64,000 bases of DNA from NCBI RefSeq assembly GCF_003977615.1, contig NZ_RYZR01000008.1, positions 62,001 through 126,000 of the forward strand, read 5' to 3'. Below are positions 30,453 through 38,779 of this stretch, piece after piece. A program made the position numbers and the translations under genes. This DNA comes from Dyella dinghuensis (GTDB lineage Bacteria; Pseudomonadota; Gammaproteobacteria; Xanthomonadales; Rhodanobacteraceae). Below the pieces are notes generated by a model. It searched no databases. It was not told the origin of the DNA and saw only the letters and a program-made list of their open reading frames with translations. Positions within the stretch are counted from its first letter, which is position 1; each line of letters opens with the position of its first letter.

Positions 30453-31349
30453 ATGCCCTGGCTCGAACTCTCCCTGATCGCCCGCGCCGAACAGCAACCC
30501 CGCGTGGAAGAAGCGCTCGACGATCTGGGCGCGATATCGATCACGCTGCAGGACGCCGACGCCGAAACACCCGATGAGCAGGCGATCTTCGAACCCGGTG
30601 TCGGCGAGCTTCCGCTGTGGCCGACGATCACGCTCAACGCGCTGTTCGAGGCTGGCACCGATCGCCGCGGCCTCACTGAGGCCCTGAGCGAGCTGCTGCC
30701 CTGGCTGGAACCCGATCAACTGAACTTTCGCGACGTCGCCGACGAAGACTGGGAACGCGCCTGGATGGACCAATTCAAGCCGATGCCCTTCGGCAAGCGG
30801 CTGTGGATCTATCCGTGGAACATCGAGCCACCCGAGGACGACAGCGTGGTCGTGCGTCTCGATCCCGGCCTGGCATTCGGAAGTGGCACGCATCCCACTA
30901 CGGCCCTTTGCCTTGAATGGCTCGATGGCCTCAACCTCGCTGGCAAGCGCGTGATCGACTTCGGTTGCGGCTCGGGCATCCTTGCGATTGCAGCACTCAA
31001 GCTTGGTGCGGGATCGGCGATTGGCGTGGACAACGATCCGCAAGCACTCACCGCATCGGCTGACAATGCCGAGCGCAACGACGTCGCCGATCGTCTCGCC
31101 TTGTTTCTGCCGGAAGATTTCGCAGGCGAACCGGCAGATGTTTTCGTGGCGAATATTCTTGCAGGACCGCTCGGCGATCTCGCGCCCACCTTCGCTGCCG
31201 CCGCAAAACCCGGCGCGCCGTTTGCCATCTCCGGCATCCTGCAGGGGCAGCAAGATGAACTGCTCGCGCGTTATGCCGAATGGTTCGAAGCATTGCGTGT
31301 CGACACACGCGAAGATTGGGTGCGCATCAGCGGCCATCGTCGCGCATGA
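30453..31349 (+). CDS. prmA: Ribosomal protein L11 methyltransferase
   Basis: SAM-dependent methyltransferase, 298 aa, that trimethylates ribosomal protein L11. It opens with MPWLELSLIARAEQQ, and a substrate-recognition domain precedes the Rossmann fold with VIDFGCGSGILAIAALKLG and VANILAGPL (the NPPY-like catalytic position). The ATG at 30453 is preferred because the longer frame runs back into the palindromic repeat. accC-prmA adjacency is common in gammaproteobacteria. Confidence 0.95.
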   Translation: MPWLELSLIARAEQQPRVEEALDDLGAISITLQDADAETPDEQAIFEPGVGELPLWPTITLNALFEAGTDRRGLTEALSELLPWLEPDQLNFRDVADEDWERAWMDQFKPMPFGKRLWIYPWNIEPPEDDSVVVRLDPGLAFGSGTHPTTALCLEWLDGLNLAGKRVIDFGCGSGILAIAALKLGAGSAIGVDNDPQALTASADNAERNDVADRLALFLPEDFAGEPADVFVANILAGPLGDLAPTFAAAAKPGAPFAISGILQGQQDELLARYAEWFEALRVDTREDWVRISGHRRA

Positions 31350-31408
31350 TTGGACGAATGATGCGATGGCTTTGCTAAGCTTGCCCGACACAGGTCCAAG
31401 CGCACCGC

Positions 31409-32200
31409 ATGTATACGCAATGCCCTGAATGTCTATCCGTGTTTTCAGTGGATGCGCGAACCATCGCGCAAGCACACGGCTTTGTCATGTGCGGACATTG
31501 CGGCGCCGGTTTCGATTGCATCGCCACGCTTGCCGATCAGTTGCCGCCGGAACCCTTCAACGAGCTGCCCTCGCACGAACCCGGCGTGGAACCGCCAAGC
31601 GTGGAACTGGTGGTTTATCGGCCGCAGCCGGAGACCCAACAAGTCGTCGTCGCAAACGAAACGGCAACGCGCGAAAACTTTGCCGATCTGGTCATTACGC
31701 CACGTTTTGCACGCGATCGACGCAAGAACAAACCGCGGCGCTGGCCCTGGATTTCAGCCTGTTTTCTGCTGTTTTTAGGCCTTTTGGGGCAACTGGGCTG
31801 GGCCTTGCGCGACACACTGGTTGCTGATCCAACCATGGGTCCGTTACTTCAGCAAGCTTGCGCTACGCTGAATTGCACGCTGCCACCGGTACGCGATGTC
31901 GGCAAACTGCGCTTGCTGGCACGTGACGTGCAGACGCACCCCACTGTTCCCAATGCATTGCTAATCAGCGCCAGCGTAAGGAACGATGCAGCGTTTACGC
32001 AGCCATGGCCATTTGTCACGATTCGATTGTCCGATGCCAACGGCAAAGTCATCGCTATGCGCCGTTTGAATCCATCCGAATACCTCGATGACGTTGATGC
32101 ACTGCGACGTGGAATCGGCCCCGGCGCAACCTCGGCCCTGATCTTCGAGGTGGAAGACCCCGGCCATCAAGCGGTTGCTTTTGACCTTGGGTTCGAATAA
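31409..32200 (+). CDS. Zinc-ribbon and DUF3426 membrane protein
   Basis: Protein of 263 aa. The N-terminus is an MJ0042-type zinc ribbon (CPEC at the start and CGHC about 27 residues later). A variable linker, one membrane helix (WPWISACFLLFLGLLGQLGWAL, about 112-133) and a DUF3426 domain follow. Proteins of this design usually sit between prmA and dusB/fis in gammaproteobacteria, as here, but their function is unknown. The cytoplasmic zinc ribbon and outward-facing C-terminal domain suggest a regulator or scaffold; that is inference. Confidence 0.85.
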   Translation: MYTQCPECLSVFSVDARTIAQAHGFVMCGHCGAGFDCIATLADQLPPEPFNELPSHEPGVEPPSVELVVYRPQPETQQVVVANETATRENFADLVITPRFARDRRKNKPRRWPWISACFLLFLGLLGQLGWALRDTLVADPTMGPLLQQACATLNCTLPPVRDVGKLRLLARDVQTHPTVPNALLISASVRNDAAFTQPWPFVTIRLSDANGKVIAMRRLNPSEYLDDVDALRRGIGPGATSALIFEVEDPGHQAVAFDLGFE

Positions 32201-32393
32201 AGCGTCCTTAGTGCCTGTTCGGCATGGGCTTATGATTTTTCTTATCGCAAGGCTCTTAATTTTGTCCGCGGGCACGAGTACACTCGGTCCCTCGCGCTAA
32301 ACAAAGCACGAGCTATTAACCCGCCGCAAACGCGGTAACTGCCATAAGCATGGCGACGACCTATGTAGCCGTCGCGTGAGTACGTGAGGGGAA

Positions 32394-32681
32394 ATGTCCT
32401 TGAACGCTGTCAGACTGCCTGTCAACGAGGCCATTAATGATTCCTCGTCGCAGAGCGCATTGAGCGAATGCGTAAGCCGTACTGTGCGGCGTTACCTTGC
32501 GGACATCGGTGACACACCGTGCGACGAAGGTTTGCACGCGCTCGTCATTCGCGAAGTCGAAGGTCCGTTGCTGCGCGAAGTGCTGGCGTTTCATGACGGC
32601 AATCAAAGCCGCGCAGCTGCCGTGCTCGGCATCAATCGCGCAACGTTGCGCAAGAAGCTGTCCGCTCACGGCCTTCTCTGA
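32394..32681 (+). CDS. fis: Fis-family nucleoid-associated regulator
   Basis: DNA-binding protein of 95 aa. The C-terminal helix-turn-helix GNQSRAAAVLGINRATLRKKL closely matches Fis. The N-terminal half is the dimerisation region with family-typical divergence. Fis bends DNA and modulates rRNA, recombination and virulence genes. GAGGGG lies just before the ATG. The upstream 190 bp contain a GC-rich imperfect inverted repeat (about 32351-32376, CGACG/CGTCG). In contrast to enterobacteria, dusB is not directly upstream. Confidence 0.92.
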   Translation: MSLNAVRLPVNEAINDSSSQSALSECVSRTVRRYLADIGDTPCDEGLHALVIREVEGPLLREVLAFHDGNQSRAAAVLGINRATLRKKLSAHGLL

Positions 32682-32770
32682 AGCGTCGCTTTTAACGGCG
32701 CGCTCTTTAAGAGCATTTAGCCGTCCAAACGCAAGCCGCTAGACAAACAGCATCCGCTGCCGGGCCGCGC

Positions 32771-32776
32771 TATAAT
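32771..32776 (+). promoter_or_regulatory. -10 hexamer of the purH promoter
   Basis: A perfect TATAAT lies 29 bp before the chosen purH start. An in-frame ATG overlaps it, which argues against that upstream ATG being the translation start. No matching -35 at ideal distance was seen. Confidence 0.5.
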
Positions 32777-32804
32777 GCGCGGCTTTACCGTATCGGAAAC
32801 CGCC

Positions 32805-34415
32805 ATGTCCGCACCCGCCGTCACCCCCATCCGCCGCGCGCTGATCAGCGTTTCGGACAAGACCGGGCTGATCGAACTGGGACGGCGTTTGGCCGCGGCA
32901 AAGGTGGAGCTGCTTTCCACCGGTGGCAGCGCCAAAGCCCTGCGCGAGGCGGGCATTCCGGTCAAGGACGTCAGCGACGTCACCGGCTTTCCGGAGATCA
33001 TGGACGGCCGCGTAAAGACCCTGCACCCGAAGGTTCACGGGGGGCTGTTAGGCCGTCGCGGCACCGATGATGCGGTCATGGCCGAGCTGGGTATCGGCCC
33101 CATCGACCTGCTGGTGCTCAACCTCTATCCCTTCGAGTCCACGGTCGCCAAACCGGACTGCACGCTGGAACAGGCGATCGAAAATATCGATATCGGCGGT
33201 CCGGCCATGCTTCGTTCAGCGGCGAAGAACTGGAACGATGTCGGCGTGCTGACATCGCCCGATCAATACGACGAAGCGTTGAACGACATCGAACAACAGG
33301 GCGGCCTGACTCGCGCGACACGTTTCAAGCTGTCGGTGGCGGCATTCAATCGCGTCTCCAACTACGACGCAGCGATCAGTGATTATCTCTCCGGTGTGCA
33401 GCTCAACGAAACGCACGATGCGATTGCCGGTCACGATGCATTTCCGGCGCAGGCAAACGGCCGCTTCGTCAAAATGATGGACCTTCGCTACGGCGAAAAT
33501 CCGCATCAGCAAGCTGCGTTTTACCGCGACCTGTATCCCGCGCCCGGCACGTTGGCCACTTTCCGACAGCTGCAGGGCAAGGAATTGTCCTTCAACAACA
33601 TCGCCGATTCGGATGCGGCATGGGAATGCGTGCGCAGCTTCACCAAGCCCGCATGCGTCATCGTCAAGCACGCGAACCCCTGCGGCGTCGCGGTAAGCCT
33701 CGAAGGCATCCGCCGCGCGTATGACCTGGCGTTTCAGACCGATCCCACATCGGCGTTCGGCGGCATCATCGCGTTCAATCGTGAAGTGGATGGCGACACT
33801 GCGCGCTCGATCGTCGATCGCCAATTCGTGGAAGTTGTATTGGCGCCGGGTTACACGGAAGACGCGCTGAAAGCGTTCGGCAAGAAGACCAACGTACGTG
33901 TACTCGAAATTCCGGTGCCGAAGGATGCCGAGCTGGGCGATGCACATCCGGGCAACGATGTACGCCGCGTCGGCTCCGGCTTGCTGATCCAGACGGCCGA
34001 TCGCGGCATGGTCACGGCGAACGATCTGAAGATCGTCACGCGCCGCACGCCGACGGCAGAAGAAGTGAACGACCTGATTTTTGCCTGGAAAGTGGCGAAA
34101 TACGTCAAAAGCAACGCCATTGTGTACGCGCGCAACCGCCAGACCATCGGCATCGGCGCCGGCCAGATGAGCCGCGTCTACAGCGCACGCATCGCGGGCA
34201 TCAAGGCTGCGGACGAGAAGCTTGAAGTGCGCGGCTCAGTGATGGCATCCGATGCGTTCTTCCCGTTCCGCGACGGCATCGACGCCGCCGCCGCAGCGGG
34301 CATTCGTGCCGTGATTCAGCCGGGCGGCTCCATGCGCGATGGCGAAGTGATCGCAGCGGCCGACGAACACGACATGGCGATGGTCTTCACCGGCATGCGC
34401 CATTTCCGGCATTGA
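32805..34415 (+). CDS. purH: Bifunctional AICAR formyltransferase / IMP cyclohydrolase
   Basis: Enzyme of the last two steps of de novo IMP synthesis, 536 aa. The N-terminal cyclohydrolase domain has [13 protein letters not shown] and [15 protein letters not shown]. The C-terminal formyltransferase domain includes [23 protein letters not shown] and [18 protein letters not shown]. The start at 32805 is preferred over an upstream ATG embedded in the promoter -10. It follows fis, the usual order in gammaproteobacteria, and is convergent with the next gene. Confidence 0.97.
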   Translation: MSAPAVTPIRRALISVSDKTGLIELGRRLAAAKVELLSTGGSAKALREAGIPVKDVSDVTGFPEIMDGRVKTLHPKVHGGLLGRRGTDDAVMAELGIGPIDLLVLNLYPFESTVAKPDCTLEQAIENIDIGGPAMLRSAAKNWNDVGVLTSPDQYDEALNDIEQQGGLTRATRFKLSVAAFNRVSNYDAAISDYLSGVQLNETHDAIAGHDAFPAQANGRFVKMMDLRYGENPHQQAAFYRDLYPAPGTLATFRQLQGKELSFNNIADSDAAWECVRSFTKPACVIVKHANPCGVAVSLEGIRRAYDLAFQTDPTSAFGGIIAFNREVDGDTARSIVDRQFVEVVLAPGYTEDALKAFGKKTNVRVLEIPVPKDAELGDAHPGNDVRRVGSGLLIQTADRGMVTANDLKIVTRRTPTAEEVNDLIFAWKVAKYVKSNAIVYARNRQTIGIGAGQMSRVYSARIAGIKAADEKLEVRGSVMASDAFFPFRDGIDAAAAAGIRAVIQPGGSMRDGEVIAAADEHDMAMVFTGMRHFRH

Positions 34416-34429
34416 TATCCCGCGACCGT

Positions 34430-35446
34430 TTATTCGGTCACGGCAATCTTCGTGACGCCATTTGCCTTGCGTGAATTAACGCTGGCGCGTTCTGCATAGC
34501 GGCGCGCCAGCACCGCACACGTCATCAACTGCATCTGATGGAACAGCATGATCGGCAAGACGATCATGCCCAACGCGTGCGTGGAGAACAGCACTTTCGC
34601 CATCGGTACACCGCTCGCCAGACTTTTCTTCGAGCCGCAGAACACGATGGTGATTTCATCCTCGCGATCAAAACCCAGGGCCCGCGAACCGTAACGCGTA
34701 ATCAACAACGCCGCCGCCAGCAATACCGCGTTGACGATCAGCAATCCGCCGAGCACCGGCAACGGCAGGTGCTTCCACAAGCCCTGCAGCACCGCTGCAC
34801 TGAACGCGGTGTACACCACCAGCAGGATCGAGCCCTGATCGACAAAGCCGATCAACGGACGATGACGCGTCACCCAACCGCCGATCCAGCGTTGCGAAAT
34901 CTGGCCGGCCACGAATGGTACGAACAGCTGCAGCACAATCTCGCCCACGGCTTCCCATGACATCGCGCCCTGTCCGTGCGCCTGCAACACCAGGCCTGTC
35001 AGCAGCGGCGTGATAACGATGCCGAGCAGACTCGACGCCGATGCCGAACATACCGCCGCTGATACGTTGCCGCGCGCAATCGACGTAAACGCGATCGACG
35101 ACTGCACCGTGGATGGCAACGTACAAAGGAACAGGATCCCGACGTAAAGCGAAGGCGTCACCAGCGGCGACAGCACCGGCTTCAGCAACAGCCCGAGCAC
35201 GGGGAACAATACGAACGTGCTGGCAAGCACCGTCAGATGCAGCCGCCAGTTGGTAAGCCCCGCGACCACGGCGTCGCGCGAGAGCTTCGCGCCATGCAGG
35301 AAAAACAGCAGCGCGATGGCCACATCGGTCAGCAGCCCGAAGGCATTTGCAGTAATGCCGCGGCACGGCAGCACACTGGCCATGATCACGGTGGCTATCA
35401 GGCAAAGAGTGAAGTTGTCCGGCAGGAAGCGGCGCAGAGTGCTCAT
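34430..35446 (-). CDS. Bile acid:sodium symporter family protein (YfeH-like)
   Basis: Membrane transporter of 338 aa with about ten hydrophobic segments of the BASS/SBF-like family. It shows LLFFLHGAKLSRDAVVAGL, LCTLPSTVQSSIAFTSIARGN and the late FCGSKKSLASGVPMAKVLF motif, typical of the YfeH branch. Substrates of this branch are not well defined; organic anions are likely. It is divergently transcribed from a LysR gene 103 bp away, which suggests that regulator controls it. Confidence 0.87.
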   Translation of the reverse strand: MSTLRRFLPDNFTLCLIATVIMASVLPCRGITANAFGLLTDVAIALLFFLHGAKLSRDAVVAGLTNWRLHLTVLASTFVLFPVLGLLLKPVLSPLVTPSLYVGILFLCTLPSTVQSSIAFTSIARGNVSAAVCSASASSLLGIVITPLLTGLVLQAHGQGAMSWEAVGEIVLQLFVPFVAGQISQRWIGGWVTRHRPLIGFVDQGSILLVVYTAFSAAVLQGLWKHLPLPVLGGLLIVNAVLLAAALLITRYGSRALGFDREDEITIVFCGSKKSLASGVPMAKVLFSTHALGMIVLPIMLFHQMQLMTCAVLARRYAERASVNSRKANGVTKIAVTE

Positions 35447-35509
35447 AGCGAAACGCCTGATTCGGCGACCTGATCAAGGAAGGATGGACGTCATTTCACG
35501 CTCGCCCCA

Positions 35510-35521
35510 TTGATAAATCAA
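35510..35521. promoter_or_regulatory. Candidate LysR-regulator site in the divergent region
   Basis: TTGAT-AA-ATCAA, a 12-bp palindrome in an AT-rich stretch (35510-35545), between the YfeH-like transporter and its divergent LysR gene. The AT-rich stretch contrasts with the GC-rich surroundings. Binding by the adjacent regulator is inferred from position. Confidence 0.4.
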
Positions 35522-35549
35522 ATCATTTTATTGTATTCATTGATGCCAT

Positions 35550-36452
35550 ATGAGCATGAATATCAGCCTCCGGCAGCTCAGGGCCTTTCTGGCCGTGGCC
35601 CGCCAGCGCCATTTCCGCCGCGCGGCGGACAATCTGCACCTGAGCCAGCCGGCGGTAAGCCGGCATATCGCCGAGCTGGAATCGGAGCTCGGCGTACGGT
35701 TGTTCGATCGCAGCACGCGCGAAGTGGTCCCCACCGAGGCCGGCCGCTATCTGGAAAGCGCGATCGAACGCGTGCTGGATGAGCTGGAAGGCGTGCTGGA
35801 GCACGTGCACTCCGAAGGCGAACGCAAACGCGGGAAAGTCCGTGTCGCCGCCGTGCCGACATTGTCGGCGAGCCTGATGCCTGCGTGCATTGCCGATTGC
35901 GCTCGCGCTTATCCGGAACTGACCATTCAATTGCACGATCAGGCGCAAACCCTGGTGCTCGATAGCGTGCGCGGCGGCGAAGTCGATTTCGGCATCGCCA
36001 TCGATCCACCCGAAAGCGGCGAGTTCGATGGCGAAACCATCATGCGCGATCCGTTCTGTTTGGCTTGCCGTCCGGATCATCCGTTTGCAAAGCTGAAAAC
36101 CATCGCGTGGGAAAAACTGCAGGGGCAACCGCTGATCCTGCTCGACTACTCATCCGGCAGCCGCCCGCTCATCGATGCGACGTTGCGCAAATACGGTGTC
36201 GAGGCACATGTCGTTCAACAGACAGGCCACACTTACACGGCATTCCGCATGGTGGAGGCAGGGCTTGGCATCACCATCACGCCGACACTTTCAGCGCCGC
36301 CCGCATCGCTTGCGATGCGTCCGTTGACGCCGACGGAGCAACGCTCGGTGACCTTGATCCATCGTCGTCATCGCTCACTTTCACCGTTGGCGGCGTTGGT
36401 GTGGAATCGTCTGCGCGAACTGGCCGAGAAGGGACCGCTCACATCCTATTGA
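35550..36452 (+). CDS. LysR-family transcriptional regulator
   Basis: Protein of 300 aa with an N-terminal winged helix-turn-helix (ISLRQLRAFLAVARQRHFRRAADNLHLSQPAVSRHIAELE) and a periplasmic-binding-like effector domain. It is divergent from the bile acid symporter family gene, so it probably regulates that gene in response to an unknown small molecule. Two ATGs (35550 and 35556) are equally plausible starts. It is not related to the CysB subfamily. Confidence 0.9.
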   Translation: MSMNISLRQLRAFLAVARQRHFRRAADNLHLSQPAVSRHIAELESELGVRLFDRSTREVVPTEAGRYLESAIERVLDELEGVLEHVHSEGERKRGKVRVAAVPTLSASLMPACIADCARAYPELTIQLHDQAQTLVLDSVRGGEVDFGIAIDPPESGEFDGETIMRDPFCLACRPDHPFAKLKTIAWEKLQGQPLILLDYSSGSRPLIDATLRKYGVEAHVVQQTGHTYTAFRMVEAGLGITITPTLSAPPASLAMRPLTPTEQRSVTLIHRRHRSLSPLAALVWNRLRELAEKGPLTSY

Positions 36453-36495
36453 GCGCACGGCGTTTAGGCTGCTTTCTCCATCCGGAGGATGTCTC

Positions 36496-37206
36496 ATGCG
36501 CTACGAGCTTTACTACTGGACCGGCATCCAGGGCCGCGGTGAATTCGTGCGCCTCGCACTGGAAGACGCCGGCGCCGATTACATCGATGTCGCGCGCAAA
36601 CGCGGCGATAGCGCGATGATGCCGTTCCTTCGCGGCAAATACGACGGCGCGTTACCGTTTGCGCCACCGTTTCTCAAAGCCGGGAAACTGGTGATCGCGC
36701 AAACCGCCACGATTCTCGCGTACCTGGGCCCCCATCTTGGCTTGGTGCCCGGCGGACAAGCAGCAGAAATTTACGCGCAGCAGTTGCAACAGACCATCGC
36801 CGATATCGTGGTGGAAGCACACGACACACATCACCCGATTTCATCAAGCCAGTACTACGAACAACAACGCGCCGCCGCGAAAAAGCGCGCGACGTTTTTC
36901 CGCGACGAACGCATTCCCAAATACCTCGATTACTTCGAAAGCGTGATCGAACGCGGTAACGGAAGGCAGGCGTTGAGCCGGCATTCGTATGTCGATTTGT
37001 CGCTGTTCCAACTGATCAGCGGACTGGATTACGCATTTCCCAACGCCATGCGCCGCATGCAGAAACGCATTCCACGTTTGCGTGCACTAGCCGAACGCAT
37101 TGCCGAACGCCCGAATATCGCCGCCTACCTGCAATCACCAAGGCGCATTGCGTTCAACGAGGACGGCATTTTTCGGCACTATCCAGCGCTGGATCCAAAG
37201 AACTGA
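36496..37206 (+). CDS. Glutathione S-transferase-like protein
   Basis: Protein of 236 aa. The N-terminal thioredoxin-like domain starts MRYELYYWTGIQGRGEFVRLAL, with the catalytic Tyr at residue 6-7 and an RGEFVR motif as in sigma/alpha-type GSTs. A C-terminal helical domain contains YVDLSLFQLISGLDYAFP. GGAGG precedes the ATG. It lies after the LysR gene on the same strand and may be part of that regulator's unit. Its substrate is unknown. Confidence 0.82.
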   Translation: MRYELYYWTGIQGRGEFVRLALEDAGADYIDVARKRGDSAMMPFLRGKYDGALPFAPPFLKAGKLVIAQTATILAYLGPHLGLVPGGQAAEIYAQQLQQTIADIVVEAHDTHHPISSSQYYEQQRAAAKKRATFFRDERIPKYLDYFESVIERGNGRQALSRHSYVDLSLFQLISGLDYAFPNAMRRMQKRIPRLRALAERIAERPNIAAYLQSPRRIAFNEDGIFRHYPALDPKN

Positions 37207-37680
37207 AGAGCGCCCGATTGCACGCGCTCCAAAGAAGCGCGCGAAGCGCGCAGGGTCCCCTTATGCGGTGAGTGAGAGGGAGACGAAAAGGCCCGCAGGG
37301 GAATCGGCAAGGATGCCGATTCCTTTTCGCCAGGGCAGGAAGCCCTGTCGAAAAGCCCGGCTCCCTCTCACGGTCTCGGAGGGCGATAGCCCGGAGAGCA
37401 CCGCATTGGGGTGCCCTTCTCTTTGGTTACTTTCTCTTGGGCACGCAAGAGAAAGTAACTCGGCCGTCGGCAGACGGACGAAACGCCCGCCGCGTAGGCG
37501 AGCAATCTGGCGATAGCGCACAAATGAAAACCGAGGACACTGGATTCCTGCCTGCGCAGGAATGACGGGATAAACGTGGCCGCATCGGTGAAAGGCTTGC
37601 GCCGGAATGACGGTCATGATGTCGTGTAATCCGTGGGCGATTGCGCACAGATGAAAACTTCGGCGCACGAACCAATCACG
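37207..37680. repeat. Gene-free region of composite intergenic repeats
   Basis: This 474-bp gap carries no convincing gene. It holds a GCGCGC-rich segment, a perfect inverted repeat with 14-base arms GTTACTTTCTCTTG / CAAGAGAAAGTAAC (37426-37459), and a TTCCTGCCTGCGCAGGAA palindrome near 37546 followed by TGACGG. Open frames here look like translations of the repeats rather than proteins. Similar GTTACTTTCT...AGAAAGTAAC blocks are common between genes of Xanthomonadales. Confidence 0.7.
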
Positions 37681-38112
37681 CTACAACAACGCAATAACCA
37701 GCGACCCCGCAACGATCAACACACCACCAATCAGCGTGGCCCAACTCGGCCGTTCGCCGAGAACCACCAACCCAAGCACAATCGCTATCGCAACACTCAA
37801 CTTATCGATCGGTGCCACTTTGCTGATCGGACCCAATTGCAGCGCCCGGTAATAACAAAGCCATGAAAGCCCGGCCGCAATGCCGGAGAGCACCAGAAAC
37901 AGCCAGCTATGCCACGGCAACCCGGTGGGCTTCGCCCATTCCGCACGGAAACTGAGAATGCCTGCCGTCACGCCGAGAATCACCAGCGTGCGGATGAACG
38001 TGGCGAGATTGGAATTGATACCGGCAACGCCGAGTTTGCCGAACAACGCCGTCAGGGCTGCAAAGAACGCCGAACCCAGAGCGAACAGCAACCAGCTTTC
38101 GCGGATGTTCAT
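37681..38112 (-). CDS. Half-size EamA-family transporter
   Basis: Membrane protein of 143 aa with about five hydrophobic segments and a single EamA repeat (ALTALFGKLGVAGINSNLATFIRTLVIL ... YYRALQLGPISKVAPIDKLSVAIAIVLG). Ordinary DMT transporters have two repeats and ~300 aa, so this protein would need to dimerise like small multidrug resistance proteins. The frame is complete with a clear start and stop, and no second half lies nearby. Related short EamA proteins are known in many bacteria. Substrate unknown. Confidence 0.8.
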   Translation of the reverse strand: MNIRESWLLFALGSAFFAALTALFGKLGVAGINSNLATFIRTLVILGVTAGILSFRAEWAKPTGLPWHSWLFLVLSGIAAGLSWLCYYRALQLGPISKVAPIDKLSVAIAIVLGLVVLGERPSWATLIGGVLIVAGSLVIALL

Positions 38113-38144
38113 GCCCGCTCCAGAGAAACGAAACGATACGAGGA

Positions 38145-38687
38145 TTATGTACCGTTATCCCCATTGTCTTCCGTCGACTCGGCCGACGCCGGCTTGCTCT
38201 TACCCCACTGAATGAGGCGGTATTGCACCGGCTTCACCGGCGGCTGACCATTCGGATCGAGCATATGGCCGTCCGGATCGACCGTATAAACCTGCTGCGG
38301 GCCATACTTGGGCGTCACCACCACCATGTAGACGTGACCGTTCTGGCGATACTCCTGAATGGTGTTGTCGCCTTCCTGATGCACGGCCACTTCCGGTGGC
38401 GGCTGGCCGTTGGCATCCTGATTGGCCTGACCCGGCATCTTCGTCGTCGGGATCGGCTTGCCCGCCATGTGGCTGGGCTCGAGCTCGGCCGGCGTGGATA
38501 CCGGCGCGTTCGCCGCGGTGCTGGACGACATCGGTTCCTTGGAAGGATTGACGCCCGGATCGTTCATGCCCGGCGGCGGTGGCGCAGGCGCAAAGTGCGG
38601 CTGGGCCGTCGAGGAAGACGATGTCTGCGCAAACGCTGGCGCCGCGGCCAGGACAGAAAGGACGAGCAGGCAGGCAGCGTGTTTCAT
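38145..38687 (-). CDS. Periplasmic DUF2782-domain protein
   Basis: Secreted or periplasmic protein of 180 aa. The signal peptide is MKHAACLLVLSVLAAAPAFA, followed by a Pro/Ser/Ala-rich linker. The DUF2782 domain (about 108-165) contains EYRQNGHVYMVVVTPKYG and YYTVDPDG-like YTVDPDGHM. DUF2782 genes lie next to polA in many Xanthomonadales and Pseudomonadales, divergent from it, exactly as here; the function is unknown. The ATG at 38687 has GAGG eight bases upstream. Confidence 0.85.
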   Translation of the reverse strand: MKHAACLLVLSVLAAAPAFAQTSSSSTAQPHFAPAPPPPGMNDPGVNPSKEPMSSSTAANAPVSTPAELEPSHMAGKPIPTTKMPGQANQDANGQPPPEVAVHQEGDNTIQEYRQNGHVYMVVVTPKYGPQQVYTVDPDGHMLDPNGQPPVKPVQYRLIQWGKSKPASAESTEDNGDNGT

Positions 38688-38779
38688 GGCGAAGACCTCG
38701 TTAGGGAGGCGAATCATACCAGCGCCGCCTTCACCACCTCGTGAACCGGCGCCCGCCGTCATCATGCGAGAATGTGCGA

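Noticed and set aside
37261..37668. Minus-strand frame of 135 aa in the repeat block
   Set aside because: Its sequence is the translation of the intergenic repeats, with no domain and no ribosome binding site.
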